Source: JAXGTD01 sp040775095 (GTDB taxonomy: Bacteria; Pseudomonadota; Gammaproteobacteria; Chromatiales; Chromatiaceae). From it: DNA of 16,221 nt. The notes under the pieces are model-generated. The model was not told the DNA's origin and did no database searches. It saw nothing but the letters and a program-made list of their open reading frames with translations. This document shows positions 10,280 through 16,221 of the stretch, piece after piece (position 1 is the first letter of the stretch; every line of letters starts with the position of its first letter). The translations under genes and the position numbers were made by a program. The stretch is taken from contig JAXGTD010000098.1 in assembly GCA_040775095.1 (NCBI GenBank), positions 1-16,221 of the forward strand, read 5' to 3'.

Positions 10280-12442
10280 TCAGCCCTCCACCGCCGTCTT
10301 CAGGCGCCGGGCACGCGTCTGGGCCTGCCCCAGAAACCCCGGGGCTTGACTCACCCCGGCCAGGGCGTTCAGCAGGATGCCGATGGTGGTGCCGTTGTGG
10401 AGCACCGCGCTGGCCACCGGCGAGAGCCAACCCATCACGGCCCCGCCGAGGATCGCGCTGTTCATGCCGACGGCCAGGTTGAAATTGGCACGGATGAGCT
10501 TCATCGTGCGCACCGCGAGATGCCGCGCATCGGCCACCGCGCCGAGGCGGTCGTCCATGAGCACAATGTCGGCGGTGGCCCGTGCGATGTCCGCGCCCCG
10601 CGGCATGGCGATGCCCACATCCGCCGCCGCCAGGGCCGGCCCGTCGTTGACCCCGTCGCCGACAAAGGCAACCTTGTGACCGGCCCGTTGCAGCGACTCG
10701 ATGATTCCGGCCTTCCCCTCGGGCGGGACCTCCGCATGGCAGCTATCCAGCCCCAATCGCGTGGCCAGTGACTGGGCCTTGGCGCGACGGTCGCCGGTGA
10801 TCATGATCAGTTGTCTCAGCCCCAGGCGGCGCAGGCGCTCGAGGGTCGCCAGGGCATCGCCCCTGAGCGTGTCGCGCAGCGCGATGAGTCCCACCGGGCC
10901 GCGCTCGCTGCCGACAAAGAGCAGGATCTTGCCTTCCTCCTGGAGCCGTTCGATCAGCGCCTCGTGGGCCTCGAAGCCAATCCCCTCGTGCTCCTGCAGA
11001 TAATGCCGGCTGCCGATGCGGATGTGGCGGGTCTGCCCCGACGGACCCACCGCGGCAGAGATGCCGTGGGCCACCAGATAGTCGACCTCGCCGTGGGTGA
11101 TGTGCTGAAGATCCCGCTCCCGCGCGGCCTCGACCACTGCCTCGGCGACCGGGTGGCTCGCGTGCTCCTCCACCGAGGCGACCAGGGCGAGCAGCTCCTC
11201 CTCGCTACAGCCCCCGGGGTCGAGCACCATCACGTCGGTCACCACCAGCTCGCTGTGCGTCAGGGTTCCGGTCTTGTCGAAGACCAGGGTATCCACGGCG
11301 GCCAGGTGCTCGATCGCCTGGCCGCCCTTCATCAGCACGCCGTGATCGGCGGCGGCAATCATCCCGGACTTGAATGCGACCGGGGTACCGAGCTTGAGGG
11401 CACAGGAATAGTCCACCAGGAAGACCGACTGCAACCGGGTCAGGTCGCGGGTGAAGGCATACACCAGTGCACCGGTGGCCAGGGTCAGATAGACCCGCTT
11501 GTCGGCGAGCCGATCCGCCAGGCGCTGGGTGTCGGACTGCCGACCCAGGGACTCCTGGATGAAGCGGGAGATCCGCGCCGTGGTGGTGTCCGCGCCCACC
11601 CTCCTCGCCTGGATGCGCAGCCGACCCTCGACCAGGGTGGAACCGGCCACCACGGGGCGCGGGGGCTCCTTGCGCACCGGCACGTCCTCGCCCGTGACCG
11701 CCGCCTGATTGACCAGGGCGGCCCCCTCCAGCACCTGCCCGTCCACCGGGACGGTCTCACCGACCCCCACGACCACGGCCTCGCCCTCCTCGACCTCGTC
11801 GCCGGAGACCTGATGCAGGACCCCGTCGCGCTCGACCCAGGCCATGGTCGGTTCCGGGCGCAGCAGGCGGCGCAGCAACCGGTCGGATTGGCGTTCGGTG
11901 CGATGCTCCAGGTATTCACCCAGCGCCAGCAGGAAGCCGGTAATGCTGGCGGTGTAGACCTCGCCGCGGGCCGCGGCCAGTCCCACCGCCAGGGCGTCGA
12001 GGACCTCCACCTTGATGCCCTCACGCAACAGCTTGTCCGCCCCCTTGGTCAGGGTCCCGCCCTGGTTGATGAAGGTCAGCAGCTTCTGCATCGGGGGGGA
12101 CAAGAAGGGCAGCGCGATGAGTCCCAGGGCGCTGGCTGCCATGGGTGCGATCTCGGCATCCTCGTCGCGTCTCTCACCCAGGGGTGGCAGGGCCCCGGGG
12201 GCGAACGCCACGAGGCGTTTGAGCAGGGCCTCCCGGGTCTCGGCCCCACCCTGATACTCGAGGGTCAGGCTGGCCGCGGCGCGGCTCACCCGCGCCTGCC
12301 GAAGGCCCGCGACGGCGTCCATCCACGACTCCAGCTCGCTGGCGTCCTGGCCCAGGTCTCGCAGTGCCGGAACACGCAGCCGCAACCGTCCCGGAACCTC
12401 GTGAACCAGGCGGAAGTGCAGACCGATCTCAGGGCTCGACAT
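10280..12442 (-). CDS. fezB: P1B-type metal-transporting ATPase, FezB/P1B-6-like
   Basis: This is a 720-residue P-type ATPase. The phosphorylation site is D389 in DKTGTLT, the actuator loop TGE is at 250-252, SHP (His430) marks the P1B class, and the hinge GDGVND is at 595-600. The membrane ion site reads DYSCALKLGTP (C347): the usual CPx proline is absent, so copper, zinc or cobalt exporter labels do not fit. The N-terminus (about 10-75) is an HMA-like domain with VHEVPGRLRLR but no CxxC. These traits fit the P1B-6 group, which includes FezB of ferrosomes, membrane-bound iron-phosphate granules in anaerobes. Gene context (two more HMA-like proteins, small membrane proteins, Fur boxes) supports iron loading of a compartment. 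The C-terminal membrane pair (about 640-690) contains RANFNLAVGMN. The start has a modest GGGGGA site partly paired in a hairpin. Metal specificity is inferred. Confidence 0.85.
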   Translation of the reverse strand: MSSPEIGLHFRLVHEVPGRLRLRVPALRDLGQDASELESWMDAVAGLRQARVSRAAASLTLEYQGGAETREALLKRLVAFAPGALPPLGERRDEDAEIAPMAASALGLIALPFLSPPMQKLLTFINQGGTLTKGADKLLREGIKVEVLDALAVGLAAARGEVYTASITGFLLALGEYLEHRTERQSDRLLRRLLRPEPTMAWVERDGVLHQVSGDEVEEGEAVVVGVGETVPVDGQVLEGAALVNQAAVTGEDVPVRKEPPRPVVAGSTLVEGRLRIQARRVGADTTTARISRFIQESLGRQSDTQRLADRLADKRVYLTLATGALVYAFTRDLTRLQSVFLVDYSCALKLGTPVAFKSGMIAAADHGVLMKGGQAIEHLAAVDTLVFDKTGTLTHSELVVTDVMVLDPGGCSEEELLALVASVEEHASHPVAEAVVEAARERDLQHITHGEVDYLVAHGISAAVGPSGQTRHIRIGSRHYLQEHEGIGFEAHEALIERLQEEGKILLFVGSERGPVGLIALRDTLRGDALATLERLRRLGLRQLIMITGDRRAKAQSLATRLGLDSCHAEVPPEGKAGIIESLQRAGHKVAFVGDGVNDGPALAAADVGIAMPRGADIARATADIVLMDDRLGAVADARHLAVRTMKLIRANFNLAVGMNSAILGGAVMGWLSPVASAVLHNGTTIGILLNALAGVSQAPGFLGQAQTRARRLKTAVEG

Positions 12443-12448
12443 GGGTCC

Positions 12449-12464
12449 CCCGGTGATGACCGGG
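12449..12464 (-). promoter_or_regulatory. Small hairpin over the fezB ribosome-binding region
   Basis: ACCGGG and CCCGGT arms with a 4-nt loop lie immediately upstream of the ATPase start codon. On the minus strand the second arm runs into the G-rich ribosome-binding site, so folding could limit ribosome access. The stem is only 6 bp but fully GC-rich. Confidence 0.35.
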
Positions 12465-12505
12465 CCACGGGACCCGGCCGATGGAGTTGAAGCGGTTTGC
12501 CGCGA

Positions 12506-12540
12506 CGATCACGCGACCCGCAATGGCGCCAGCGTGATCG
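12506..12540. promoter_or_regulatory. 9-bp inverted repeat in the gap before fezB
   Basis: CGATCACGC (12506-12514) is followed after 17 nt by its exact complement GCGTGATCG (12532-12540). It sits in the 208-bp gap between the 148-residue membrane protein and the ATPase, the only large gap in the operon. It could be a regulator dyad or an mRNA stem-loop that sets the ATPase level relative to upstream genes. No Fur-like sequence or clear promoter was seen in this gap. Confidence 0.5.
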
Positions 12541-12650
12541 CAACCCGATCCCACTGGCACGGCCGCGCATCGGCGCCGGGGCGGCCGCCGGTGTAGCGCA
12601 ATCGGTCGCGGCGCGCCCCGGGTTCGGGACGTGCCGCGTGCGCTGCCCGC

Positions 12651-13097
12651 TTAGGTCTCGTGACCGGCCTCGGCGGCGCGGATCTCGGCCTCGGCGTCCT
12701 GGAAACGCTCCTTGATCTCCTCCACGCCGCCCTGGAGCGTGGACCAGATCTTGACCACGCCCTTGATGGCACCGCGCTGCACCGACTCGTTGGTCAATAC
12801 ATAGGCCGCGGCGGCCCCGATGAGCAGGCCCTTGAGAAAGCGGTCGTTACTGAAGTTCAGGAACGGCGTCTGGTTCTGGTGCTGGGGTGCGGGATAGCCC
12901 GCCTGGGCCGGGTAGAAGGCAGGCTGATACGGCCCCGTCGGGTGGCCCGAGGGAGAGCTCCCCGGGGCGTAGCCCTGCTGGTACTGGCCAGGGTGGCCCC
13001 CCTGAGCCATACCCGGGCCCATGGCCTGGCCCTGTAGCTGACCCGGGGTCTGGCCGCTGTCCTGGGCGTAGCCGTAGGGATTGAACGCGTTATACAT
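12651..13097 (-). CDS. Gly/Pro/Gln/Tyr-rich membrane-anchored protein (NESVQ family, short paralogue)
   Basis: This protein has 148 residues. Residues 1-80 are low-complexity and rich in Gly, Pro, Gln and Tyr (YAQ, GYAP, AGYPAP units), probably disordered. A single glycine/alanine membrane helix follows (KGLLIGAAAAYV, about 88-100), then LTNESVQ (101-107) and a charged helix (VEEIKERFQDAEAEI) like a YtxH-type tail. The helix plus NESVQ is shared with the 244-residue protein at 14794. The start at 13097 overlaps the previous stop by 8 nt and has GGAG six bases upstream. No enzymatic motif is visible. Its place before a FezB-like ATPase suggests a structural or membrane-shaping part of the compartment; that is inference. 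Confidence 0.85.
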   Translation of the reverse strand: MYNAFNPYGYAQDSGQTPGQLQGQAMGPGMAQGGHPGQYQQGYAPGSSPSGHPTGPYQPAFYPAQAGYPAPQHQNQTPFLNFSNDRFLKGLLIGAAAAYVLTNESVQRGAIKGVVKIWSTLQGGVEEIKERFQDAEAEIRAAEAGHET

Positions 13098-13431
13098 GGT
13101 CGTCTCCGTTGGGGATGGCGGTGGATTCTTGGCTCAGGGCGTACATGACGGCGGTACCGGTGGCCAGGGTGGCGATCAGGGACAACGGCGGGGACGGGCG
13201 CAAGGGGCTCGCCACCAGTGCCGCGGTGGCCGTGGCCAAGCCAGCCGCCAACCCGACACGCAGCGTCTCGGCCAGGGCGGCCGCCGGCTCGATCTCCTCG
13301 CGCCGGACGCGTCTGAGGTTGTCGGCACCAGCCCCGCACAGGCCGACGAGCGCGCCGAGCTTGCCCATCTCGACCAGCCCGGAGGGAACGACGCCGCCGA
13401 CGTGGGCCGGTTGATTATCGATCCGATTCAT
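13090..13431 (-). CDS. Ala-rich two-helix membrane protein (paralogue of 14067 gene)
   Basis: This is a 113-residue protein with a conserved amphipathic section LGALVGLCGAGADNLRRVR (about 25-43) and two hydrophobic helices (VGLAAGLATATAALVA, about 59-74, and LIATLATGTAVMYAL, about 84-98). The arrangement and the residues LGxLV..A.A.NLR.V, ATA.A..VA and GT.V.Y.L align with the 122-residue protein at 14067, so the two are paralogues. The start ATG overlaps the previous stop (ATGA), and its own stop overlaps the next ATG by 8 nt. No function is known to me; a membrane component of the ferrosome-type locus is likely from context. Confidence 0.8.
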   Translation of the reverse strand: MNRIDNQPAHVGGVVPSGLVEMGKLGALVGLCGAGADNLRRVRREEIEPAAALAETLRVGLAAGLATATAALVASPLRPSPPLSLIATLATGTAVMYALSQESTAIPNGDDHV

Positions 13432-13706
13432 GGGGTTGACTCCTGTTTGGCTCCGGGATGGGCCTGACGCGCGGGGCCGCCGGCCGGCTCGGGCCCACCC
13501 GTGCTGCCTCCCACGGCGCCGCGGGTTGTGGGCGGCAGATCCCGGGTCGCGTTGGACGCCGCCACGCCACCGGCCTTCGCGGCGGATGCCAGACGCAACC
13601 AGTGGCGCAGGAGCAGCACGGCAGCGGCACCGACGACGAGGCCACCGATGCCCTGCGCCAGATGCCTGGTGACGCCATGGCGTTGATGCTGACCGAAATC
13701 AGGCAT
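13428..13706 (-). CDS. Small single-helix membrane protein with Gly/Pro-rich tail
   Basis: This is a 92-residue protein. A short N-terminal segment (MPDFGQHQRHGVTRHL) precedes one membrane helix GIGGLVVGAAAVLLLRHWL (about 19-37). A disordered tail rich in Gly, Pro, Ala and Thr follows. The start at 13706 is chosen because its ATG overlaps the previous stop by 8 nt (ATGCCTGA), although the frame is open to 13745. Its own stop overlaps the next ATG by 4 nt. It resembles the NESVQ proteins in combining a GAA-type helix with low complexity but lacks the NESVQ motif. Function unknown. Confidence 0.75.
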   Translation of the reverse strand: MPDFGQHQRHGVTRHLAQGIGGLVVGAAAVLLLRHWLRLASAAKAGGVAASNATRDLPPTTRGAVGGSTGGPEPAGGPARQAHPGAKQESTP

Positions 13707-14067
13707 CGTCCTGCCCCCGCCCCCGGGCCCAGCGATCCAGCCCATAGACCACCCCGGTGCCGACGGCGAACATCAGCCCCAGGCGTAGCAGGCCCTGATC
13801 GGCCACCGCACCGGCCACCGCGCCGGCCACCGCGGTGGCGGCGGCGCCGACGACAGCACAACGGGCGGTCGCCTCCAGCGCCGAGGTCGTATCCAGCGCG
13901 CCGGCCTGTACCTGGCGCAGATTGGAGGCCGCGGCGGCGGAGCCGCGCACCAGTCCGCCCAGGGTCGCCAGGCGAATCAGGGTGCGACAGGAATCGGCGA
14001 TACCCGCCGGAGGCTCGAGGTGGATGGGAGACGGGGTCAGGGGATTGACGGGCAGGTGGTTACGCAT
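13699..14067 (-). CDS. Ala-rich two-helix membrane protein (paralogue of 13431 gene)
   Basis: This is a 122-residue protein starting MRNHLPVNP. The segment LGGLVRGSAAAASNLRQVQ (about 36-54) precedes an Ala/Val-rich helix (VVGAAATAVAGAVAGAVA, about 71-88) and a second helix (LGLMFAVGTGVVYGL, about 95-109). A basic-then-acidic tail ends the protein. Length, order and key residues match the 113-residue protein encoded at 13431. The start at 14067 overlaps the stop of the 244-residue protein by 8 nt, which argues against the longer frame beginning at 14166. Context points to the ferrosome-type compartment membrane; the molecular role is unknown. Confidence 0.8.
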   Translation of the reverse strand: MRNHLPVNPLTPSPIHLEPPAGIADSCRTLIRLATLGGLVRGSAAAASNLRQVQAGALDTTSALEATARCAVVGAAATAVAGAVAGAVADQGLLRLGLMFAVGTGVVYGLDRWARGRGQDDA

Positions 14068-14794
14068 GTCCGCCACCCACCTGCCCGGATGTCCCCTCCT
14101 GGTTGGTCGCTTCCCGGGCACGGGCCTTGACCTTGTCCACGCCAGAGCGGACCGCGTCGCGGGCATGTGCCCCGGTCTTGAACAGGGTGTTCTGGACCGA
14201 TTCGTTGGTCAGCAGCAGCACAACGGCGGCCCCCACCAGGGCCCCCTTCCACAATTCCTTATCGTCCAGGTTGAACATCTGGGTCAGGCTGGCGAGGCCG
14301 CTGCCGCCGCCGGCCAGCTCCTCGATCAGCCGAGAGCTGCCGGACCCTCGGCCCTGGTGCTGTGCGGCATGCTGGGCCGCACCCACGCCCGGGGGCGCCG
14401 GCGCATAGCCCTGGGCCCAGGGTGGAAAGGGAGAGCCCATCGGCCCCGGAGGGGGATAGCCGTAGCCCATGGGCGGCTGACCGGGATAGGGATAGCCCGG
14501 GCCGGCCTGTCCCGCGTGGCCCGGGGGCCCCATCGAACCCGGGTAGCCGGCCTGCACAGGGCCGGGGACACCCTGGAAGGTCGGCGGATGAGCGGCCTGG
14601 CCCTGGTACATGCCCGGCCCCCATTGTCCCTGCGCCATCCCAGCACTGCCCGCTGGGCCCGCTTGCGATTTCGGTGTACCTTGAGTCCCCTTCTGGCCGG
14701 GGGATTGGCCACCGCCCTGCCCCCATTGGCCGCCGCCATTCACCTGCCCGCACCCGGGCTGGCCCTCACCACCCACCTGCTCACATTCGCCCAT
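14060..14794 (-). CDS. Long Gly/Pro/Gln/Tyr-rich membrane-anchored protein (NESVQ family)
   Basis: This is a 244-residue protein. The first 150 residues are low-complexity: Gly/Gln-rich with two Cys near the start (GECEQ, QPGCGQ), then repeating Pro-Gly-Tyr motifs (GYPYPGQPPMGYGYPPPGP). A membrane helix (KGALVGAAVVLLL, about 183-195) and TNESVQ (196-201) follow, then a charged Ala/Lys/Arg helix. The helix and NESVQ match the 148-residue protein at 13097. AGGAG (14801-14805) lies six bases before the ATG. Disordered PGY-rich regions can drive self-association, so a scaffold or coat role on the organelle is possible. No known catalytic domain is visible. It is the second gene of the operon, 37 bp after the first. 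Confidence 0.85.
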   Translation of the reverse strand: MGECEQVGGEGQPGCGQVNGGGQWGQGGGQSPGQKGTQGTPKSQAGPAGSAGMAQGQWGPGMYQGQAAHPPTFQGVPGPVQAGYPGSMGPPGHAGQAGPGYPYPGQPPMGYGYPPPGPMGSPFPPWAQGYAPAPPGVGAAQHAAQHQGRGSGSSRLIEELAGGGSGLASLTQMFNLDDKELWKGALVGAAVVLLLTNESVQNTLFKTGAHARDAVRSGVDKVKARAREATNQEGTSGQVGGGHA

Positions 14795-14831
14795 ATTGCT
14801 CTCCTGTGATTGCGCGAAAATGCATGGATAT

Positions 14832-15170
14832 TCAATCGTTGGCGAACAGACCCAGCACCAGCGCCAGGGCCTCGTCGTCCTCGCCCCTGACCAGGGTCTC
14901 CCACCAGAGCGGTTGCAGACGCTGGTGGTCGTACTCGATCACCAAAGAGGCCGCCGCCATGTTCAGTCGTGCCCCGATGATGCCCCTGACGGCGCCCCCA
15001 TCCAGGCCCTCGAGCCAGGCCCCGGCCTCGGCCCTGTCGAGCCCCGAGGACTGAGCCCAGTCCCAGATGGCCGGACCCAGACGCAGGCGGATCCGTCCGG
15101 GGACGTGGTGCACGATCCCGAGCGCATGGCGCAGGGACAGCAGGTCATCGACGTTCGCAAGGGCGTTCAT
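14832..15170 (-). CDS. Small HMA-like domain protein, first gene of ferrosome-type operon
   Basis: This is a 112-residue protein. Residues 18-30 (GIVHHVPGRIRLR) and the later strand (AAASLVIEYDHQRL, about 72-85) match the HMA-like N-terminus of the P-type ATPase encoded downstream and the protein at 10090. CxxC ligands are absent; the only cluster of interest is the basic PGRIRLR strand. No hydrophobic membrane segment is evident, so it may be a soluble partner of the ATPase. The ATG at 15170 has no strong ribosome-binding site, but no better start fits the domain boundary. A promoter with two Fur boxes lies just upstream. It may correspond to a Fez accessory protein; exact orthology needs comparison. 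Confidence 0.8.
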   Translation of the reverse strand: MNALANVDDLLSLRHALGIVHHVPGRIRLRLGPAIWDWAQSSGLDRAEAGAWLEGLDGGAVRGIIGARLNMAAASLVIEYDHQRLQPLWWETLVRGEDDEALALVLGLFAND

Positions 15171-15208
15171 GGACTGCGGACGGCTCGTCTCGGTCGCCTA
15201 GGGTGCGC

Positions 15209-15227
15209 AAATGATAATGCGTCGCAT
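15209..15227. promoter_or_regulatory. Fur box over the -10 of the ferrosome-type operon
   Basis: AAATGATAATGCGTCGCAT contains the classical TGATAAT half-site and an inner dyad ATGCG-T-CGCAT. It overlaps the proposed -10, so bound Fur would block polymerase. Confidence 0.6.
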
Positions 15228-15239
15228 CCCCAGTAGCAA
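15211..15239 (-). promoter_or_regulatory. Sigma70-type promoter of the ferrosome-type operon
   Basis: On the minus strand TTGCTA (15239-15234) and TATCAT (15216-15211) are separated by exactly 17 bp. They match consensus at 4 of 6 and 5 of 6 positions. The element lies about 40 bp upstream of the first start codon and is flanked or overlapped by both Fur-like sites. Confidence 0.65.
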
Positions 15240-15241
15240 CT

Positions 15242-15259
15242 GAATGCGAATCATTCTCA
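15242..15259. promoter_or_regulatory. Fur box upstream of the -35 of the ferrosome-type operon
   Basis: The minus strand reads TGAGAATGATTCGCATTC, with GAATG and CATTC arms forming a dyad. AGAATGATT is a typical Fur-site core. It abuts the -35 side of the proposed promoter and is about 33 bp from the second box, giving a two-site arrangement. Confidence 0.7.
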
Positions 15260-15478
15260 CCACTTGCTCTTTACTAGGATGATGGAGTCAGGCGACGTTC
15301 CGTACGGGGGGCGAGCGCGTTGGGCCGCGACGCCCAGCGGCACGCGCGGGTTTACGCCGCCCGCGCGGTCCGGATACCTTTTCTTGTCCACGCCCATATC
15401 TATCCCGGGCAAGGCGCGAACAACCCTGAACCCCGACAGTGGCGGGCATGTTCACCCAGTGAATAAAGGCGACGAAAC

Positions 15479-16117
15479 ATGGCGGACAAGAGCAAGCTGG
15501 CGCGTGTGATGGCGACAGGTCACTACGCCTCGAGCTTCGGGCCGGACCCGGAGGGCGAGGTCTATGATGCAAACAAGGAGCGCCTCGTGCGCGAGATGCT
15601 CACGGAGATCGGCGAGGATCCCGCACGCGAGGGCCTGTTGCGCACCCCACTGCGGGTGGCCAAGGCGCTGGATTTTCTCACCAGCGGCTACCAACAGTCC
15701 GCCGAGGAGATCATCAAGAAGGCGCTGTTCGAGGAAGACTGCCAGGAGATGGTCGTGGTCCGCGACATCGAGTTCTACTCCATGTGCGAGCACCACATGC
15801 TGCCCTTCTTCGGCCACGCCCATGTCGGCTATCTGCCCAACGGAAAGGTGGTTGGCCTCAGCAAGATCGCCCGGGTCGTCGACGTCTTCGCGCGCCGGCT
15901 GCAGGTGCAGGAGCGCCTGACCGCGCAGGTGGCCGACGCGTTGATGCAGCACCTGGGCGCGCATGGCGTCGCGGTCGTCATGGAGGCAAGCCACACCTGC
16001 ATGATGATGCGCGGTGTGCAGAAACAGAACAGCACGACGGTCTCCAGTGCCATGCGCGGCACCTTCGATGGCGACGCCCGTACCCGGGCGGAATTCATGG
16101 GGTTTCTGAACCGCTAA
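15479..16117 (+). CDS. folE: GTP cyclohydrolase I
   Basis: This zinc enzyme converts GTP to 7,8-dihydroneopterin triphosphate, the first step to tetrahydrofolate, and in many bacteria also feeds 7-deazaguanine synthesis. The protein has 212 residues, near the E. coli length. Zinc ligands are C103 and H106 (CEHHMLPF) and C174 (EASHTCMMMRG). The catalytic region includes H172 and the SKIARVV and QVQERLT motifs. AAAGG at 15465-15469 supports the ATG at 15479. It is the type IA zinc enzyme, not FolE2. It is transcribed away from the Fur-controlled operon and ends 104 bp before the window edge; the sequence there is GC-rich with an alternating CG run near 16172-16183 and no recognisable gene. Confidence 0.96.
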   Translation: MADKSKLARVMATGHYASSFGPDPEGEVYDANKERLVREMLTEIGEDPAREGLLRTPLRVAKALDFLTSGYQQSAEEIIKKALFEEDCQEMVVVRDIEFYSMCEHHMLPFFGHAHVGYLPNGKVVGLSKIARVVDVFARRLQVQERLTAQVADALMQHLGAHGVAVVMEASHTCMMMRGVQKQNSTTVSSAMRGTFDGDARTRAEFMGFLNR

Positions 16118-16221
16118 GAATGACGTGGAATCTCTGGCGTTTCCCGACCGCGCCGGGGACGGCCCCTGAGTCGCGCGCGCGCGGGCGCCTACGGTCCCCC
16201 CTCACCGGGCCGCGGCGGGGC

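Larger units (their letters stand above)
15171..15478. other. Divergent intergenic region, ferrosome-type operon / folE
   Basis: These 308 bp separate the divergent operon start (15170) and folE (15479). The left 90 bp carry the operon promoter and two Fur-box-like sites. The remaining roughly 200 bp lead into folE and show an AAAGG ribosome-binding site at 15465-15469, but no convincing folE promoter. An open frame at 15264-15509 overlaps folE in another frame and is judged fortuitous. Confidence 0.7.

Noticed and set aside
10280..12442. Copper or zinc exporter annotation for the P-type ATPase
   Set aside because: Both the N-terminal CxxC and the membrane CPx motif are absent, and the context is Fur-controlled.
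10811..12490. Long plus-strand open frame antisense to the P-type ATPase
   Set aside because: The minus strand carries all P-type ATPase motifs; the antisense frame has no recognisable fold and no ribosome-binding site.
15264..15509. 81-codon plus-strand frame before folE
   Set aside because: It overlaps folE in another frame, has no ribosome-binding site and its product is compositionally random.

Overview
The window is a high-G+C chromosomal segment. Codon use, the gene repertoire (KatG, TreZ, FolE) and dense intergenic spacing fit a gammaproteobacterium, plausibly an anaerobe-capable purple sulfur bacterium (Chromatiales). That placement is inference: no rRNA or tRNA marker is present.

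Layout. (1) Positions 1-4066, minus strand: an ABC export operon of LolD/MacB-type ATPase, a double-FtsX permease and an HlyD-type adaptor, the last cut by the window edge. (2) 4073-4995: a long non-coding region with two diverged direct repeat copies 152 bp apart and a 16-bp palindrome. (3) 4996-7194, plus strand: catalase-peroxidase katG, closed by a strong GC hairpin, then a small conserved-type hypothetical protein (7319-7624). (4) 7782-9647, plus strand: treZ without an adjacent treY. (5) 9737-15170, minus strand: the most interesting region, described below. (6) 15479-16117, plus strand: folE, divergent from region 5.

Region 5 looks like a ferrosome (fez)-type iron-storage organelle locus. 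It holds a P1B-type ATPase whose membrane metal-site motif is SCALKL rather than CPx and whose N-terminus is an HMA-like fold without CxxC (the traits I associate with the P1B-6/FezB group). It also holds two further small proteins with the same HMA-like domain and a string of five small membrane proteins. Two of the five are Gly/Pro/Gln/Tyr-rich proteins sharing a GAAxxxxLTNESVQ membrane segment. Two others are Ala-rich paralogues of each other. Four consecutive gene junctions overlap by 4 or 8 nt, so these genes are translationally coupled. Convincing Fur boxes sit on a well-formed promoter upstream of the first gene (15170) and again on the separate promoter of the last small HMA-like gene (10090). 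The simplest model is that iron limitation derepresses two transcripts: one supplies the iron-loading ATPase and the membrane or scaffold proteins of the compartment, the other an accessory HMA-like protein. The ferrosome assignment rests on recognising the ATPase class and the cluster architecture; the individual small proteins have no assigned function that I can prove from sequence.
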